From contig JAPEVC010000107.1 of assembly GCA_027946555.1 (NCBI GenBank), forward strand, positions 57,424 through 121,423: a DNA stretch of 64,000 nt, in the 5' to 3' direction. This document shows, one piece after another, positions 53,732 through 64,000 of the stretch. The notes under the pieces are model-generated. The model was not told the origin of the DNA and searched no databases. It saw nothing but the letters and a program-made list of their open reading frames with translations. The position numbers were made by a program, and so were the translations under genes. The stretch comes from Gnomoniopsis sp. IMI 355080 (lineage: Eukaryota; Ascomycota; Sordariomycetes; Diaporthales; Gnomoniaceae). The first letter of the stretch is position 1. The number at the start of each line of letters is the position of its first letter.

Positions 53732-55714
53732 TCAGAAGCCAGAAGGTCTGCCAGGTCCCATATTCGCAAACTCAGCTGCAACCTGCGAACTGAGGCTTTT
53801 TCTTCTCTCATCTGCAGCCTTTGTGCGCTCTTCAGCCTTCCGCTTATCTACAACGAGGAACTCTTCTGCGTCCCCACCCAGCTCATCGTCATCTTCAGGA
53901 CCACGGTCACCAACGGCCTTTCCGCTGATGAGGTCCAGCTCTGCTTGGCCCTCGAATGCCTCAGACACGCTGTTGTAGTTCAGTTTGCTAGCCCACTGAT
54001 TCAATGTGCTCTGGTGCTTTTCTTTTGGCTTTCCTTTGGAGCTGTCAGTGGTACCTTTGGTCTTTGCTGGTATGCTTTTTGCCTTCTCGGCCTTGCGCTT
54101 CAAGTAAGCTTTCACGAGTTTAGCAGATATATTTTCCCGGGGCTCCCATGTCGGATTTTGTTCGGGAGGCCAGTCACCCTCCCAGCGGACTTTGAAGTAA
54201 TGAATTCCATCAATAACCGAATCAGCTTCGAGGCGCTTAACCACGTATTCCTGTTCAGGTTGTGGCTCATCACTGGGGTCTGCTGCCGGCTCGGGGAGTG
54301 GAGGTGGCTGCGACAGTTTAGGTGCCTTCTTCTTGCGTTGCCTCTTCGTTTTGCAGCTCGACGGTGTGCCTTCATTGCTGTCTCCAGCGGTAGGCGATCC
54401 ATCTGCCATTCTCTTCGGAGGTCGCGGAAAATATCCACCCACAGGCGTAAAGCTGTTGGTTGGCGTGAAGCCACCCCGACTGGCATTTGAAGTATGGGCG
54501 GGATTCGAGGGTGAAGGTGCTTGTACTACATCTGAGCCGGACTTGACGGCTTCAGTCGCGAGATTTTGAGGCCGTGCCAGGCCTTGGGACGATGTGTGCG
54601 TTTCTATTGAGGGCACGACCGGCGGACGATTTGATAATGTGAAGCTGCTTATTGGTCTAAAAGCGGGACGTTGCGGCAAGGGTATAGGAGTGGTGGACAT
54701 CGGCTTCTTGATTTGGGACAGGTGGCTTGGGCTTGCAGAGTCAGAGGATATCTCCTGCTGCGTAGATGGTAGGGTTGAGACGGGTTTAGACCGCGAAACT
54801 TTGAGAGAAGGATTGTCGAGCCTGTGCGGCACTGTGTCTTCTAGAGCAGCCGGTCTCATACTGCTAGAACGAGATGATATCGCAACGTCAGATGCTGCAG
54901 TGGCAGCACGAACCCGGTCCATGTCATCCTCTTCGCCTAAGGAGGTGGCAACATCGCGCAGTCCTTCTCTCTCCAGCTGCCGCCGAATCTCCTCATCCGA
55001 TTCAGCGGCCTCGTCCATGCAGTCCAGCGGTTCCATCTCTATCTCAGCTTCGAGTTGCGCGATCCTGCTCCTCCTCTTCTGCGGTGTAGACAGCGAGGGG
55101 CCTTGTCTCCTCTTCGCCAAGAGTTCCTCTTGCTCGCTGTCTAGCTGTGGTGTAGGTGGTCGCGCAATTTGCACCCGGGCATTCTTCGGCTTCCTTCCAG
55201 GCTTCTTTTTCCCTTTCCGCAGGGCATTAGCACCGGCATCCTCTGCTGCAATGACTTCGGCCACTGCGGCGAGCGCAGCCTGCGTCTCTGCCCGTTCCTT
55301 GTCCTCTTCCCGGTGCAGAAAGTCTTCGTGTTCCCATTGTTCAATCGCGTATGGCGGGACGTAGTCGAGTGCCTTTGCACAGTCAACAACAGGCCTCGCG
55401 GCCGGTAGGTCGGGCCATCCTATGATGTAGTACGCTCTCCGCTGACGACGATCGCCGAGCTCTGTGAAGGGTTCGAGAGGAAGGATAATCTTATCGACGA
55501 TGAAGGCTGTGGCATCATCCACTAGACGCAGATCGACGGGCTGCGAAGATGGGCCGCTGCCCGGTCGGTAACGTAGAGACTGTGAAATGATGGGGATCTC
55601 GAAGTTGATTATTGGGCGTGGCTGCTTGATGGCCATTTTCGAGACCTTCAAGTCGCCCTTGAATAGATCCCAATTGAGCTCGCTGGGTTGGGAATTCACT
55701 TCATCGCTCGACAT
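53732..55714 (-). CDS. Chromodomain protein with AT-hook-like motif
   Basis: An intronless 660-aa frame. The chromodomain is at about 487-538: EQEYVVKRLEADSVIDGIHY, FKVRWEGDWPPEQNPTWEPR and then a helix ending KAYLKRKAEKAK. The aromatic positions Tyr, Trp and Trp for a methyl-lysine cage are present (EYVV, VRWEG, TWEP). KKPGRKPKNAR near 170-180 is an AT-hook-like DNA-binding motif. The N-terminal 130 residues hold a conserved-looking block with YYIIGWPDLPAARPVVDC, possibly a degenerate second chromo-like unit. The middle is Ser/Pro-rich disorder. It probably reads a histone methyl mark such as H3K9me. Neurospora CDP-2 of the HCHC deacetylase complex is one candidate relative, and Chp1-like proteins another; I cannot decide between them. 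Confidence 0.85.
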   Translation of the reverse strand: MSSDEVNSQPSELNWDLFKGDLKVSKMAIKQPRPIINFEIPIISQSLRYRPGSGPSSQPVDLRLVDDATAFIVDKIILPLEPFTELGDRRQRRAYYIIGWPDLPAARPVVDCAKALDYVPPYAIEQWEHEDFLHREEDKERAETQAALAAVAEVIAAEDAGANALRKGKKKPGRKPKNARVQIARPPTPQLDSEQEELLAKRRQGPSLSTPQKRRSRIAQLEAEIEMEPLDCMDEAAESDEEIRRQLEREGLRDVATSLGEEDDMDRVRAATAASDVAISSRSSSMRPAALEDTVPHRLDNPSLKVSRSKPVSTLPSTQQEISSDSASPSHLSQIKKPMSTTPIPLPQRPAFRPISSFTLSNRPPVVPSIETHTSSQGLARPQNLATEAVKSGSDVVQAPSPSNPAHTSNASRGGFTPTNSFTPVGGYFPRPPKRMADGSPTAGDSNEGTPSSCKTKRQRKKKAPKLSQPPPLPEPAADPSDEPQPEQEYVVKRLEADSVIDGIHYFKVRWEGDWPPEQNPTWEPRENISAKLVKAYLKRKAEKAKSIPAKTKGTTDSSKGKPKEKHQSTLNQWASKLNYNSVSEAFEGQAELDLISGKAVGDRGPEDDDELGGDAEEFLVVDKRKAEERTKAADERRKSLSSQVAAEFANMGPGRPSGF

Positions 55715-57032
55715 GATCGCGAGTCTTATCGCCCCTGTTGGATCTTGCGACTGGATGAAGTCGCGCTCAACGTGCGCGCTTTGTCGGCGCGGACGACGTG
55801 TAGAGATGTCGATCGTAGTCTGGAAACAGCAAGATGGCGAAAGGCATTTACTGCCTCCTGCCTCCCAAGGGACAAGCCCTCATCAACGGGCGTGGCTGTT
55901 GTAGAAGGAGGTCGGTCGCGTTTATTTCGTCGCGACTACGTACTCGCTACAGAAGCGAAGGGGTGATAGCTCGCTAATCGTTTAAGATATTTAGGTCGAG
56001 CCACGTTAGCGGCTAATTGATATTAGTAAGCAAAGCTAAAACGGAGATTAAGCTAAATTAACACTTAAGATCGATTTTTAATATAATTATTAAGCGAGTT
56101 TGATTAATTAAACTAATAATTTTTATACTTTATTATTTATTAAAAGTATATTTTATACTTATTAAAACGCATAAAACGCTATTTTCGCTTATAAGTTATA
56201 ATAGTTTTTTAAATAATCTATATCCTTAAATTTGTATTAGTATCAATAGTTCTACTACAGGTTCGGAGTTGATATGGCTCTTTTGTTAGTCGCTGTAAAG
56301 GCTGAAGGCTGGAATGGAAAGCGGGAGCCCTGATCCCTGCAGCGCCCTTGGTAGGCCTACCTAATCAGCCCCACTCCCAGAAGGCCACCAAAACACCAAA
56401 CAGTCCGACGAGCCTTTGGCTGGTCTTTCTTCTTTTTTCTCTTTTGCCAGACTGCCTTTGAGTCAACCATACTGTATGATGGATTGTGCCTTTTGCCAGT
56501 GACTCTTCTTAGTGCCGTCACGGCCGCCTAGCATCAACACCCCAAACCTGCACCTCTGCTTATTGCCTCTGCAAATAAGTATACTTCTGTTCCTTGTCTT
56601 ATCCACAGCACAGCTTGGAAGAGCTATGCCTTATTGTCAGAAGTTAGCTATGATGTTGAGATTGTACATATGAAGTCCATGCATAACAATCACCAAGTCT
56701 CCAGCCGAACTGCGAACAAATGCCCGGATGCGCACATCATTGAATTTACGTACGCCCTACCCTCTATAGTATGGCATATAGGAGTAGTCCAAGACATGAC
56801 ATTTCATCTTAGCTCAGCTATACTAGCCCGAGAGCCAATGGCGGTGCCAAAAGTTTTTGAAGTCAATCGAATGGTAGATTTCGCCTGGGTCTATATTCGT
56901 ACCGTCACGCCTTTTCATAGCAGTGGCTGTAGGCCTGAGACTCACACCTGAAAGGTGTCTAGTGGAACCTCAGAGCATGCGGTCAAATGACTATGAATGA
57001 CATTGTTTGATTAGAAAAAGATTACACGATAT
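55715..57032. other. Intergenic with AT-rich island
   Basis: The chromodomain promoter lies in 55715-55970. The AT-rich island 55972-56262 is listed separately. From 56270 to 57032 the sequence returns to normal composition with no supported gene. Confidence 0.55.
55972..56262. repeat. AT-rich island with RIP-like base composition
   Basis: About 290 bp in which TA dinucleotides are very common (over 40 by eye) while CA and TG together occur only a handful of times; the remaining C and G are largely in CG. The borders with normal sequence are abrupt. This is the mark of repeat-induced point mutation, which turns CpA into TpA in repeated DNA, so the block is probably a worn transposon fragment. 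No frame, terminal repeat or target duplication can be recognised. Confidence 0.6.
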
Positions 57033-58656
57033 CTATATAATGTAATTATTCTTCCTTGTCTGGGTCCCTTGCGAAGATAACGAATCAGGTTGAACGTTCG
57101 GTTTCTGGCTATTAGAGGTACTCGTTTTGTCCTTGGCGCTGTAGATGCCCAAGCGAGAAGCATGCTGTTTCATGCCAGGCAGGTGTCTTTGAAAAACAAA
57201 TTTCATCGAGGGTATATTCGCTATGGTGAATGCGGTCGTTACTTCCATGGTGTTCCAAAAGTATCCTGCTATGATGTCTCCTTCAACTGGACAACATTTG
57301 TTAGCATTGTGTACTGACTTCGATTTCCAATGAGAAGCACATACGAAGTGAATTCCTGCTGTGTAGATAAGCTGCGAAACGGGCAGAAGTCATTGCTATC
57401 GTACTAGACCCACTGTTAGCAAATCTAATGAATGACCACATCCAAGGATTGGAAGACAGTTGTTTTTTTTCGCTTACAACAAGCCAAGGGAAAACATAGC
57501 TATGGCAGCATTTCTAGTCCGTGGATCCCGTAGTTTTTTCCAGACATACTGGGTGGGTAGAATGATCAGCCAAATATCCACGAGGATGTTCAATGCCGTG
57601 TATGAGCCTGTGCCGTTCCAGATGTCCGGACATATACCGCCTGGAATTACGTAACTATAAGTCCAGAAAAAGGGTAGGGGCTGACATGCAAGGAACTCTC
57701 CGATCATAAACGAGATAATGACGAGAACGTTCATGACCTGCGTTGCCCACAAAGCTATTTGCGTCTTGCGGCCCTGAAGGATGGGGAAGTATATGAAGGT
57801 GATGGATATCTTGCATAAACCGAGAGCCACTGCATACGTCATCTCCCAATAGAAGAATATTTTTGTAGCAGTGTCTAACTTTGCAATCTCGAGGTTCCAC
57901 AGTAGTTTGAAAAATCCATAATGCTGAACTGCTCGACGAGGTATATGTCAGATATCGCAGAACGAGGTTGAGAGGATAGGTGTAGTTGATTCTCGCATAC
58001 CGACACTGAGGATGGGTATCCAACACGTAAGAACAACCTAAACACACGACAAGATACAATGTTAGCTAGTCTACTCCATCCGGGAAAAGGTTTCTGTGTA
58101 TACCATGGAGCCACTTACAAAGGCACAAATGATTGCAATGTCACCAAGATCCAACTTGCGCCCCTTGATGCCCACAGACCACATCCTTATGGAAAACGAA
58201 GTTATTTGTACAAGAGCCGTGATGACGACCAAGGGAATGAGATTGAGTTCGTGCCACGGAATCTCGCAGATATTGAAGGTGAGCCCCCCTGCGACTTTTG
58301 CACAACACAAATTAGCAACCATCGTGTCCCATCAGCTTGTGATTGAAGCTCTGAGCGCTCAGCGACCGTATTGTCTCGCTTCCCCTGACTCACACACATA
58401 ATCCGGCTGCGAACAGTTGCTGAAAAGACAGTTGTTGAGATCATCGCGCCAGGGCGGATCTTGACCATCTCTATGCACACAAAAGCATGCTTCGGTAACG
58501 ACGGGACACGTCACGCTGATACATTGTGCCTAGGAGCCAAAAGTTAGGAGGAGTGGTGAGTTTTGGAAAATGAACAAGAGGCGGTAGTTTTCCACCTACA
58601 ACGCAAGATGGTAATTCCTGTATCAAGCTCGAATTCGATACTTGGGAGAAATCCAT
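57033..58656 (-). CDS. CFEM-containing Pth11-type seven-helix receptor
   Basis: Seven exons, 58600-58656, 58394-58529, 58119-58294, 58001-58037, 57478-57928, 57345-57403 and 57033-57286, join in phase to 389 aa. The N terminus is a CFEM domain with cysteines at 18, 22, 27, 34, 36, 53, 58 and 74 (ELPSC, AQC, ACFC, NNCLFSNC, NIC). Then come seven hydrophobic segments, among them NLIPLVVITALVQITSFSI, DIAIICAFVVLTCWIPILSV, MTYAVALGLCKISITFIYF, VMNVLVIISFMIGEFL and LNILVDIWLIILPTQYVW, the rhodopsin-like module found in Pth11 proteins. Pth11 in Magnaporthe senses surfaces and is needed for infection-structure formation, but the class is large and most members are unstudied. No signal peptide follows the only in-frame ATG, so a first exon may be missing. 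The tail is Ser/Lys-rich and cytosolic. Confidence 0.85.
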
Positions 58657-60161
58657 GAAGGACAGGCAACAGGTGACTGACCGTTGGAACTTGGCATGCA
58701 CAATTCCTTGGCAGTTTTCGAGCAGAAAACCTGTCACCTGGGTTGGCGGTTATGTATATACAGTCTTAATCTAATGGAAGCGCCCAGACTAATCTGAAGA
58801 CGGCCCGCGGGGCCCTCGCCCTAGATCATCGACTTCCTTCACTGCCTCACTACCCGTGTGCCATACAATTGTCTGACGACTCCTACCCGAAACCGGCGGA
58901 GAACAGGAGCCAAAAAATACAAGACATACATACGTTGATGGTTGCCACAGGTCACCTTAGTCTAAATCCCGCGGCTCTGGGTACGTATGGGTTAAGGGCT
59001 CTAGCGCCGACCGCTCACTCTTGACTGCCGAATCCGGATTGATCGATCGAGTAGTCTGAGATTCGCTAGACATTCCGGTGACCCTAGTTTCACTAATTCT
59101 GCATGGTGTACTCTTTGGTCTTTTCGGTGTAGTCCTAACGGCTCGAGATTTCTAATGTATTCGGCTGCGGATGAACGTTGGAGCAGCACGGCACTAATAA
59201 ACGGAGCTCGGATCGTGTTTCTGCTGCTTCATCAGTGGGAAGTGTGCTGTAACAACGGCTGGTGCCACCGTATTATTGCTTGTATACTAATACCATGATA
59301 ACTTCTTTCTGGCGCTCTAAGCCGTCAGCCTCGTAAGAAACTTGGGTCGTTTCACTGTTGTCTGTTTGTGAGCACAGTGTGCCCCAATAAGCAATATTCG
59401 AGACCTCGGGCCCTCACCGCAGGTCTCAGATTCGATGTCTCCGTATTAGGTCTTTCTTCAAATGTCCAAGTCCAATGTACTGAGTGACCAGTCTTGGTTT
59501 CTGCTTACCTAGGTAAGTTGCGAGGCTGCAGGATAGCTGGGAGAGTTCATAACTCATACGGCCTCAGTTCAGTGAAGCTTTGCCGCGGAGAAGTCTCTCC
59601 TCCCTCTAGGCTTTCCCTGGCGTCACCAATGTGCCGAAGAACGGTGCACAGACTACCTGGTTTAAAATAACAAAACTAAGTCCAGTAGGGAGAAATAGAA
59701 TCCAAACGTAGTAAATTCAGTAAGAAAAACAAAAAGGAGAAACAGAAAGGTATCCTAATCGACTTTGTAATTCTTTCCAGCAGTCGCCTCGTTCGTCCAT
59801 TGCCTAATAGGGAATAATATCAGCTGTTTGACTCGCGGCACGAGCTGGGGTTGTATTCTCGGGCGGGAGGGGGGAGCTTGGGCCATGTGTGACGCTCGCA
59901 AGGGTGCTCAGGTGAGTGGAGAAGTTCAAATCTTGAGCAACCGACACGAGAGCATCGACCAAGTGCAAAAACGTCACTTTGTCTCCACCAAATTTTTGGT
60001 GAGAACGATCCCTTCTTCCGCACGGACAAAAGCTCGATGTGCGATTGTTTTCTTCTTGGCCCTTTCCCCAACCAGCCTTTCACTTGAGAAGGTGTACAGC
60101 AGAGGAAGGAGGGGAACGACGGTACTACATCGAGAATCGAGCACTTCCACCACATCACACG
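58657..60161. other. Intergenic between divergent receptor and PAM17 genes
   Basis: About 1.5 kb. It contains the fifth TACCTAGGTA copy at 59506-59515. I searched for 5S rRNA or tRNA signals and saw none. A missing first exon of the receptor could be here but is not evident. Confidence 0.45.
59506..59515. repeat. TACCTAGGTA palindrome, copy 5
   Basis: Exact 10-bp palindrome in the receptor/PAM17 intergenic region (context CTTACCTAGGTAAG, so a 14-bp perfect palindrome). Confidence 0.8.
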
Positions 60162-61130
60162 ATGCTCACTGTCACCACCACCACCACAACCATGCTGCGC
60201 ACCAGCGTCGCGAGGAGCTGTGCCCTGCAGCCCGTGTCTCTCCTCCGCGCGACGACCGGCGCCTGCTCATTTTCCACTCTCCCAACTTCACCACTACCGC
60301 CAGCAACCGTCGCCACCTCGCCCTTTTCCGTTCGCTGCTCGAAGCTGCTCCCCTCCACCACCACCCTCTCGCCGGCTATCATCACCCGCACCCGCACCCG
60401 CACAACAACGAAACCCTCCCCGATACTCACCCTCCACGGCGCACAACAACCACGATATGCGTCCACTGACGCAACCCGCGATGCCAACGCGGCCGCCCGC
60501 GCCGCTGCCAAAGCCACCGCCTCGGACCCAAACTCACCGCCCCTCGACTGGAATACCTTTTTCCAGCTGCGCAAAACCCGGCGGCGGTGGCAGGTCGCCT
60601 TCAGTCTGGTCATGAGCTTGGCGAGCGGGACGGGTGCTGCGATTATTCTGAGCACGGGTGTGGCGGACAGCGTGACAAGCGAGGTGCCACTGGATCCGGT
60701 GTTGACCTTGGGCTTAGTGACGCTGGGTTTCATTGCGCTGGGATGGTTGGTCGGTCCCAGCTTGGGGAATGCCCTGTTCTATTTGGTCAAGAGCAAATAC
60801 AAGGCGCCTATGACAGTGGTAAGTATTCCTCATGTTCTGCGGGGAAAGGGTGCGTCAAGGGTAAGGAAAGAGTGTTGACGATGACTGTGTTTTGTAGAAG
60901 GAAAGTCAGTTTTTTGCGCGGATCAAGAAGAATCGCGTTGATCCTTCCAATGACTCGACAGGCAACCCAGGTATGTATAACCTTGTGTACGAGCGCTCAT
61001 ACCAGTCAGAGTCGCTGATTATGTTGCAGTTCCCGACTTTTACGGCGAAAAGATCTCAAGCGTTGCTGGCTACCGACAATGGCTGAAGGACCAGCGGGCA
61101 TACAACAAGAAGCGCACCACCTTCATATAA
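60162..61130 (+). CDS. PAM17: Presequence translocase-associated motor subunit PAM17
   Basis: Three exons, 60162-60818, 60898-60970 and 61030-61130, give 276 aa. PAM17 is an inner-membrane protein that organises the Pam18-Pam16 part of the TIM23 import motor. The first 100 residues are rich in Thr, Ser, Arg and Ala with no acidic residues until about residue 100, a mitochondrial presequence; a second ATG at 60192 is possible. The conserved part begins LDWNTFFQLRKTRRRWQVAF. Two membrane helices follow (VMSLASGTGAAIILSTGVAD and LGLVTLGFIALGWLVGPSLG). The matrix-side end has SQFFARIKKNRVDPS and VPDFYGEKISSVAGYRQWLK, both typical of the family. The second intron splits the NP|VPDFYGEKI junction. 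Confidence 0.95.
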
Positions 61131-61639
61131 ACTCTGAATGCGAGTTTTCACTCTCTTGGGAATCTGGCCGAGGAGCGCAGGGTTCAATAAGAGCTTGGTG
61201 AAATTGGACTGACAAACATACCACAATCTGGCTCAGGTGAGGGAGCCGGATGAGGACATAGCAGCGAGGACGGAGTAATCTGGAAGCTCGCGATAGCCCA
61301 ATGTATGGCGAGCAGTAACGGGGCAAGTATCTGGCACAGAAGAGGGTTGTTTTTGGTCTTTGGTCTTTGTACGAGTACGGATTTCGAAAAGCATGTTATA
61401 CGCGTGCTGGTGTTCAGCGACTCTCCATGATTGTACTTGTACGTACTGTCATTTCGGCATCTCAACATACGCATCTCTTTGGGCATAAGCACAAAGTCTC
61501 CATTGGCAGCGCCTGTACATGATATGGTGACATGTTTGTGGACTTCAAACAATATGGCTGTCCTGTCAACTTTACCATCTTCGAAAATCGCCACAGGCTG
61601 CGCCAGCCATGACCAAGAATCGTGTAGTAATCCAAGACT
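61131..61639. other. Intergenic, convergent 3' ends
   Basis: Holds the 3' UTRs of PAM17 and UBA4. No gene is visible. Confidence 0.55.
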
Positions 61640-63335
61640 CTACAGGAACGGAAGCGTAGGATCTACCCAATTCTTCCAATCTCTCATCCCACCCTCGATA
61701 TCACCAATCCACCTTTCACCGCCGCGTCCCAGCCCAAGCTCGATCAGCTGCCTCGCCACCATCTGCGAATCATTGCTCACCCTACAAATGACGTAGATCT
61801 GCACATCATCCCCCAAGCCCTCGGGAAGCCAGTCTGGCAGCGCCCCTTCTTCCCGCTGTTGCCGCCGCGCAGAGCTCTGGATCCGCGAATACGGCACGTT
61901 GACCGCGCCGTCAATGTGCGCAATGTCAAAGAGCTCCTTCTCGCGCACGTCAAGCAGGAGGAAGTGATTGGGATCGAGCGATGCTAACCGCGCGCGGAAG
62001 TCGTTGGCGGAGATGCGCTGGTCCGCCGTAAGCACCTTGATTGGCGCGCTCATCCCGCCGCAGAAGGCGAGGTAGTCCAGACTTCCGCTGCGCAGCGTGT
62101 CGAGTGTCAGGTTCGCCTCGCCGTCTTGGCCGCAGGCGAAGCAGTCCTTTCTGCGGGAGCGCATCTTGACGGCGCGAAAGCTGGGGGCGCCGGGCGTTGC
62201 GCCCGAGAAGAGCAGCAAGGTTGGCGCGGCCATGCTGGCAGTACTGTTGCTGTCTTCAATCCCTCCAGGAGCGTGCAACCCAGCCGAGATGATTTTGATA
62301 GCCTCCAGCGCCTGTAAGACGCCCATCATGCCTACCACGGGCCCCAAGATCCCGCCTTCGCCACAGCTTACCACCGCCTCCGGAGGCGGCGGTTTGGGAA
62401 AGACACACCGGTAGCAGGGCGGGGCCGTCGTCGAAATGGAGCCCTGCGGCCTGGGTGGCGTGTTGAGTACGATGAGTTGGCCGTCTGTGCGGAGGGCAGA
62501 GGCAGAGACGAGGGGTTTGTGAAGGAGGACACAAATGTCGGAGATGAGATAGCGAGAGGTGGGATGATCTGTGCAGTCAAGCACTAGGTCGTATTGGGAG
62601 ACGATCTCTTCGGCGTTGGTCGGTGTGAGGTGTTCTGCGTGGGCAACGTAGGTTACGAGAGGATTGAGTCTGAAGGAATTGTCAGTGCCTCAAATGTTGC
62701 AGATGGGAACGATAGGTTCGGGAAACGTACTCTTCACAGTAGGCCACCAGACTAGCAACCTTGGACACACCTACCCTTGCCGTAGAATGCGCAATCTGTC
62801 GATGCAGATTACTTGCTTCCACAATATCTCCATCCACAACGCCCAGGGTGCCCACACCTGCACCGGCTAGATATGCAGCAGCCGGACAACCCAGGCCTCC
62901 AGCTCCAATGATCAGGACTCGAGATGCCTTTAGGCGTTTTTGACCTGATTCTTTATCAGTCATCCGTCTTTAGTAGATTGGGAAACAGGATAGAGAGCTT
63001 GGAAGAATTTGCGGAGAGCGGCGGAGACACGTACCGTTGATACCAACCTGCGGCAGTATAAGCTGCCTCCCGTACCGCTCGTATTCCTCCTTTCCCAGTG
63101 GCCATTTCCACGCCGCTACTGGGGACTGCTCTACCGGTTGACCTGGCGCGCCTGTCTTTCGTCGTTCGGGAGACTGTCGCTCTGGAAGTGGCAGTGAACT
63201 CTCGGCTTTGTCCTTGTCCCTGTCCTCCGCTGCGGCTTCGATCTGCGCAAGCCGCTCTTTCAAAGCCTTCAACTCATCTTCCGCCTCTGCAATGCGCTTC
63301 CGTAGCTGCTCAGCGCTCTTGTTAGCCGGCTCCAT
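61640..63335 (-). CDS. uba4: UBA4/MOCS3-type adenylyltransferase and sulfurtransferase (cnxF)
   Basis: Three exons, 63035-63335, 62731-62944 and 61640-62669, give 514 aa. It adenylates and thiolates Urm1 and the molybdopterin-synthase small subunit, thus serving tRNA wobble-uridine thiolation and molybdenum cofactor synthesis (cnxF in Aspergillus). A coiled-coil start (LRKRIAEAEDELKALKERLA) is followed by YERYGRQLILPQVGINGQ, the nucleotide loop LIIGAGGLGCPAAAYLAGAG, DGDIVEASNLHRQ, and the E1-type Cys in VVSCGEGGILG. Zn-binding CYRC and CFACG pairs flank it. The C-terminal rhodanese domain (residues about 390-514) has DVREKELFDIAHIDGAVNVP and the active Cys in YVICRVSNDSQ. The ATG at 63335 (MEPANK) was chosen; an in-frame ATG at 63404 would add 23 residues. 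Confidence 0.95.
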
Positions 63336-63963
63336 GGTATTGGGCGCGTTCGACAAGCTCAGACGCTTTTTCAGTGCCGAGTACATGATATCGCAGTCTG
63401 TCACAGACGTTGGCGTTGATAAGAGAAAGTAATTAATGGCTCGAGAAGATTCCTTGGTTCATGCGCCTGGAGTTGTTGCGATGAGTCAACATAGGATTAT
63501 AACGCGAGCTTGCAGATGAAAGTCTAGACCTCTCTCGGGACTTCCACACCCGCCTAGTCAAGGAGGTGGCGGCAATTTACCTGTCCATCCTATTACTGTA
63601 TGCACACCAAGAAAGGTGAGGTAGGTAGACGAAAGTAGCATCATGATGATGAGTCCCTTGCTCCTGGGTAGAATGAGTGGTTGTGTCCCACAGGCTCGGT
63701 AACAGCTTCCATCCCTGCTAGCGCACAGTCCCCGGATCTTCGCGTCCAAGGATTAATCCTTTCGGCCCGGGGTCGTTTGAACTTTTTGGTGGGCCCTGCT
63801 ACATATTTGCAACTCTCATCAACCTCAATTCTTATTCTTCATCACATGTGAAAAAGACAACCGTTACCAATCCTGCAACACGACCAAGCTCACCACCAAC
63901 TCAAAGCAACCACATCCACACGCACCCCAACTTCTACAAGAAAAGTCAAAACAGCGAGCACAA
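63336..63963. other. Intergenic between divergent genes
   Basis: Promoter of UBA4 and probably of the gene beginning at 63964. The last 150 bp are A/C-rich on the plus strand (many CAAC, CCAC words), as often seen in fungal 5' UTRs. No gene is seen. Confidence 0.5.
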
Positions 63964-64000
63964 ATGGCGCCCACCGCCCCCACAACACGCAAACCCCTCC
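63964..64000 (+). CDS. Possible start of a gene running off the window
   Basis: An ATG in good context (CAAATGGCG) follows a pyrimidine/C-A-rich leader and opens MAPTAPTTRKPL to the last base. Twelve residues are too few to identify it; the call rests on the leader and start context. Confidence 0.4.
   Translation, partial: MAPTAPTTRKPL

Overview
The window is nuclear DNA of a filamentous ascomycete (Pezizomycotina). It has dense protein-coding genes on both strands with short introns of about 50-100 bp bounded by GT...AG. The gene families are typical of such fungi: a Zn2Cys6 regulator, a CFEM-bearing Pth11-type receptor, DUF4360, an EthD-like protein, an MFS sugar porter and a tannase-type esterase. 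There are no operons, rRNA, tRNA or CRISPR arrays that I can support. About 25 genes are visible; two run off the window ends. I resolved the multi-exon genes by checking splice sites and reading frame by hand.

Layout. 1-8.8 kb: a partial disordered protein, the beta subunit of geranylgeranyltransferase I, an SDR reductase followed by an EthD-like protein, and the ILM1-family membrane protein. 9.2-23.9 kb is a run of minus-strand genes: the NatB auxiliary subunit NAA25/MDM20 (nine exons), a secreted tannase/feruloyl esterase, a very small four-exon twin-CX9C COX23 gene, a 1.4-kaa disordered nuclear-type protein, and NAD-dependent glycerol-3-phosphate dehydrogenase with a mitochondrial-like leader. 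25.9-31.6 kb: a Zn2Cys6 transcription factor, a gamma-glutamylcyclotransferase-like protein and a proline iminopeptidase. 33.8-46 kb is a more accessory, nutrient-oriented stretch: a formate/nitrite transporter, a secreted DUF4360 protein, a GH2 glycosidase, and a divergent pair made of a phytanoyl-CoA-type dioxygenase and an MFS sugar porter. 46-52 kb: a Ser/Thr-rich single-pass membrane protein and an RRM-like protein. 53.7-58.7 kb: a chromodomain protein, an AT-rich island with the marks of repeat-induced point mutation, and a seven-exon CFEM/Pth11-like receptor. 60-63.3 kb: mitochondrial import motor subunit PAM17 and the E1-like/rhodanese enzyme UBA4 (cnxF/MOCS3).

Most genes are independent housekeeping units. 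Links between neighbours are modest. COX23, PAM17, ILM1 and possibly GPD serve mitochondria but are scattered. The SDR and EthD genes may share a pathway. The GH2, dioxygenase and MFS genes could form a small catabolic or secondary-metabolism group, but this is inference from proximity.

I did not find a convincing wholly new system. The most notable items are the hidden multi-exon genes (COX23, the Pth11-like receptor), a palindromic decamer TACCTAGGTA repeated in five intergenic places, the RIP-like AT island beside a chromodomain gene, and an SDR whose catalytic Lys position is Arg.
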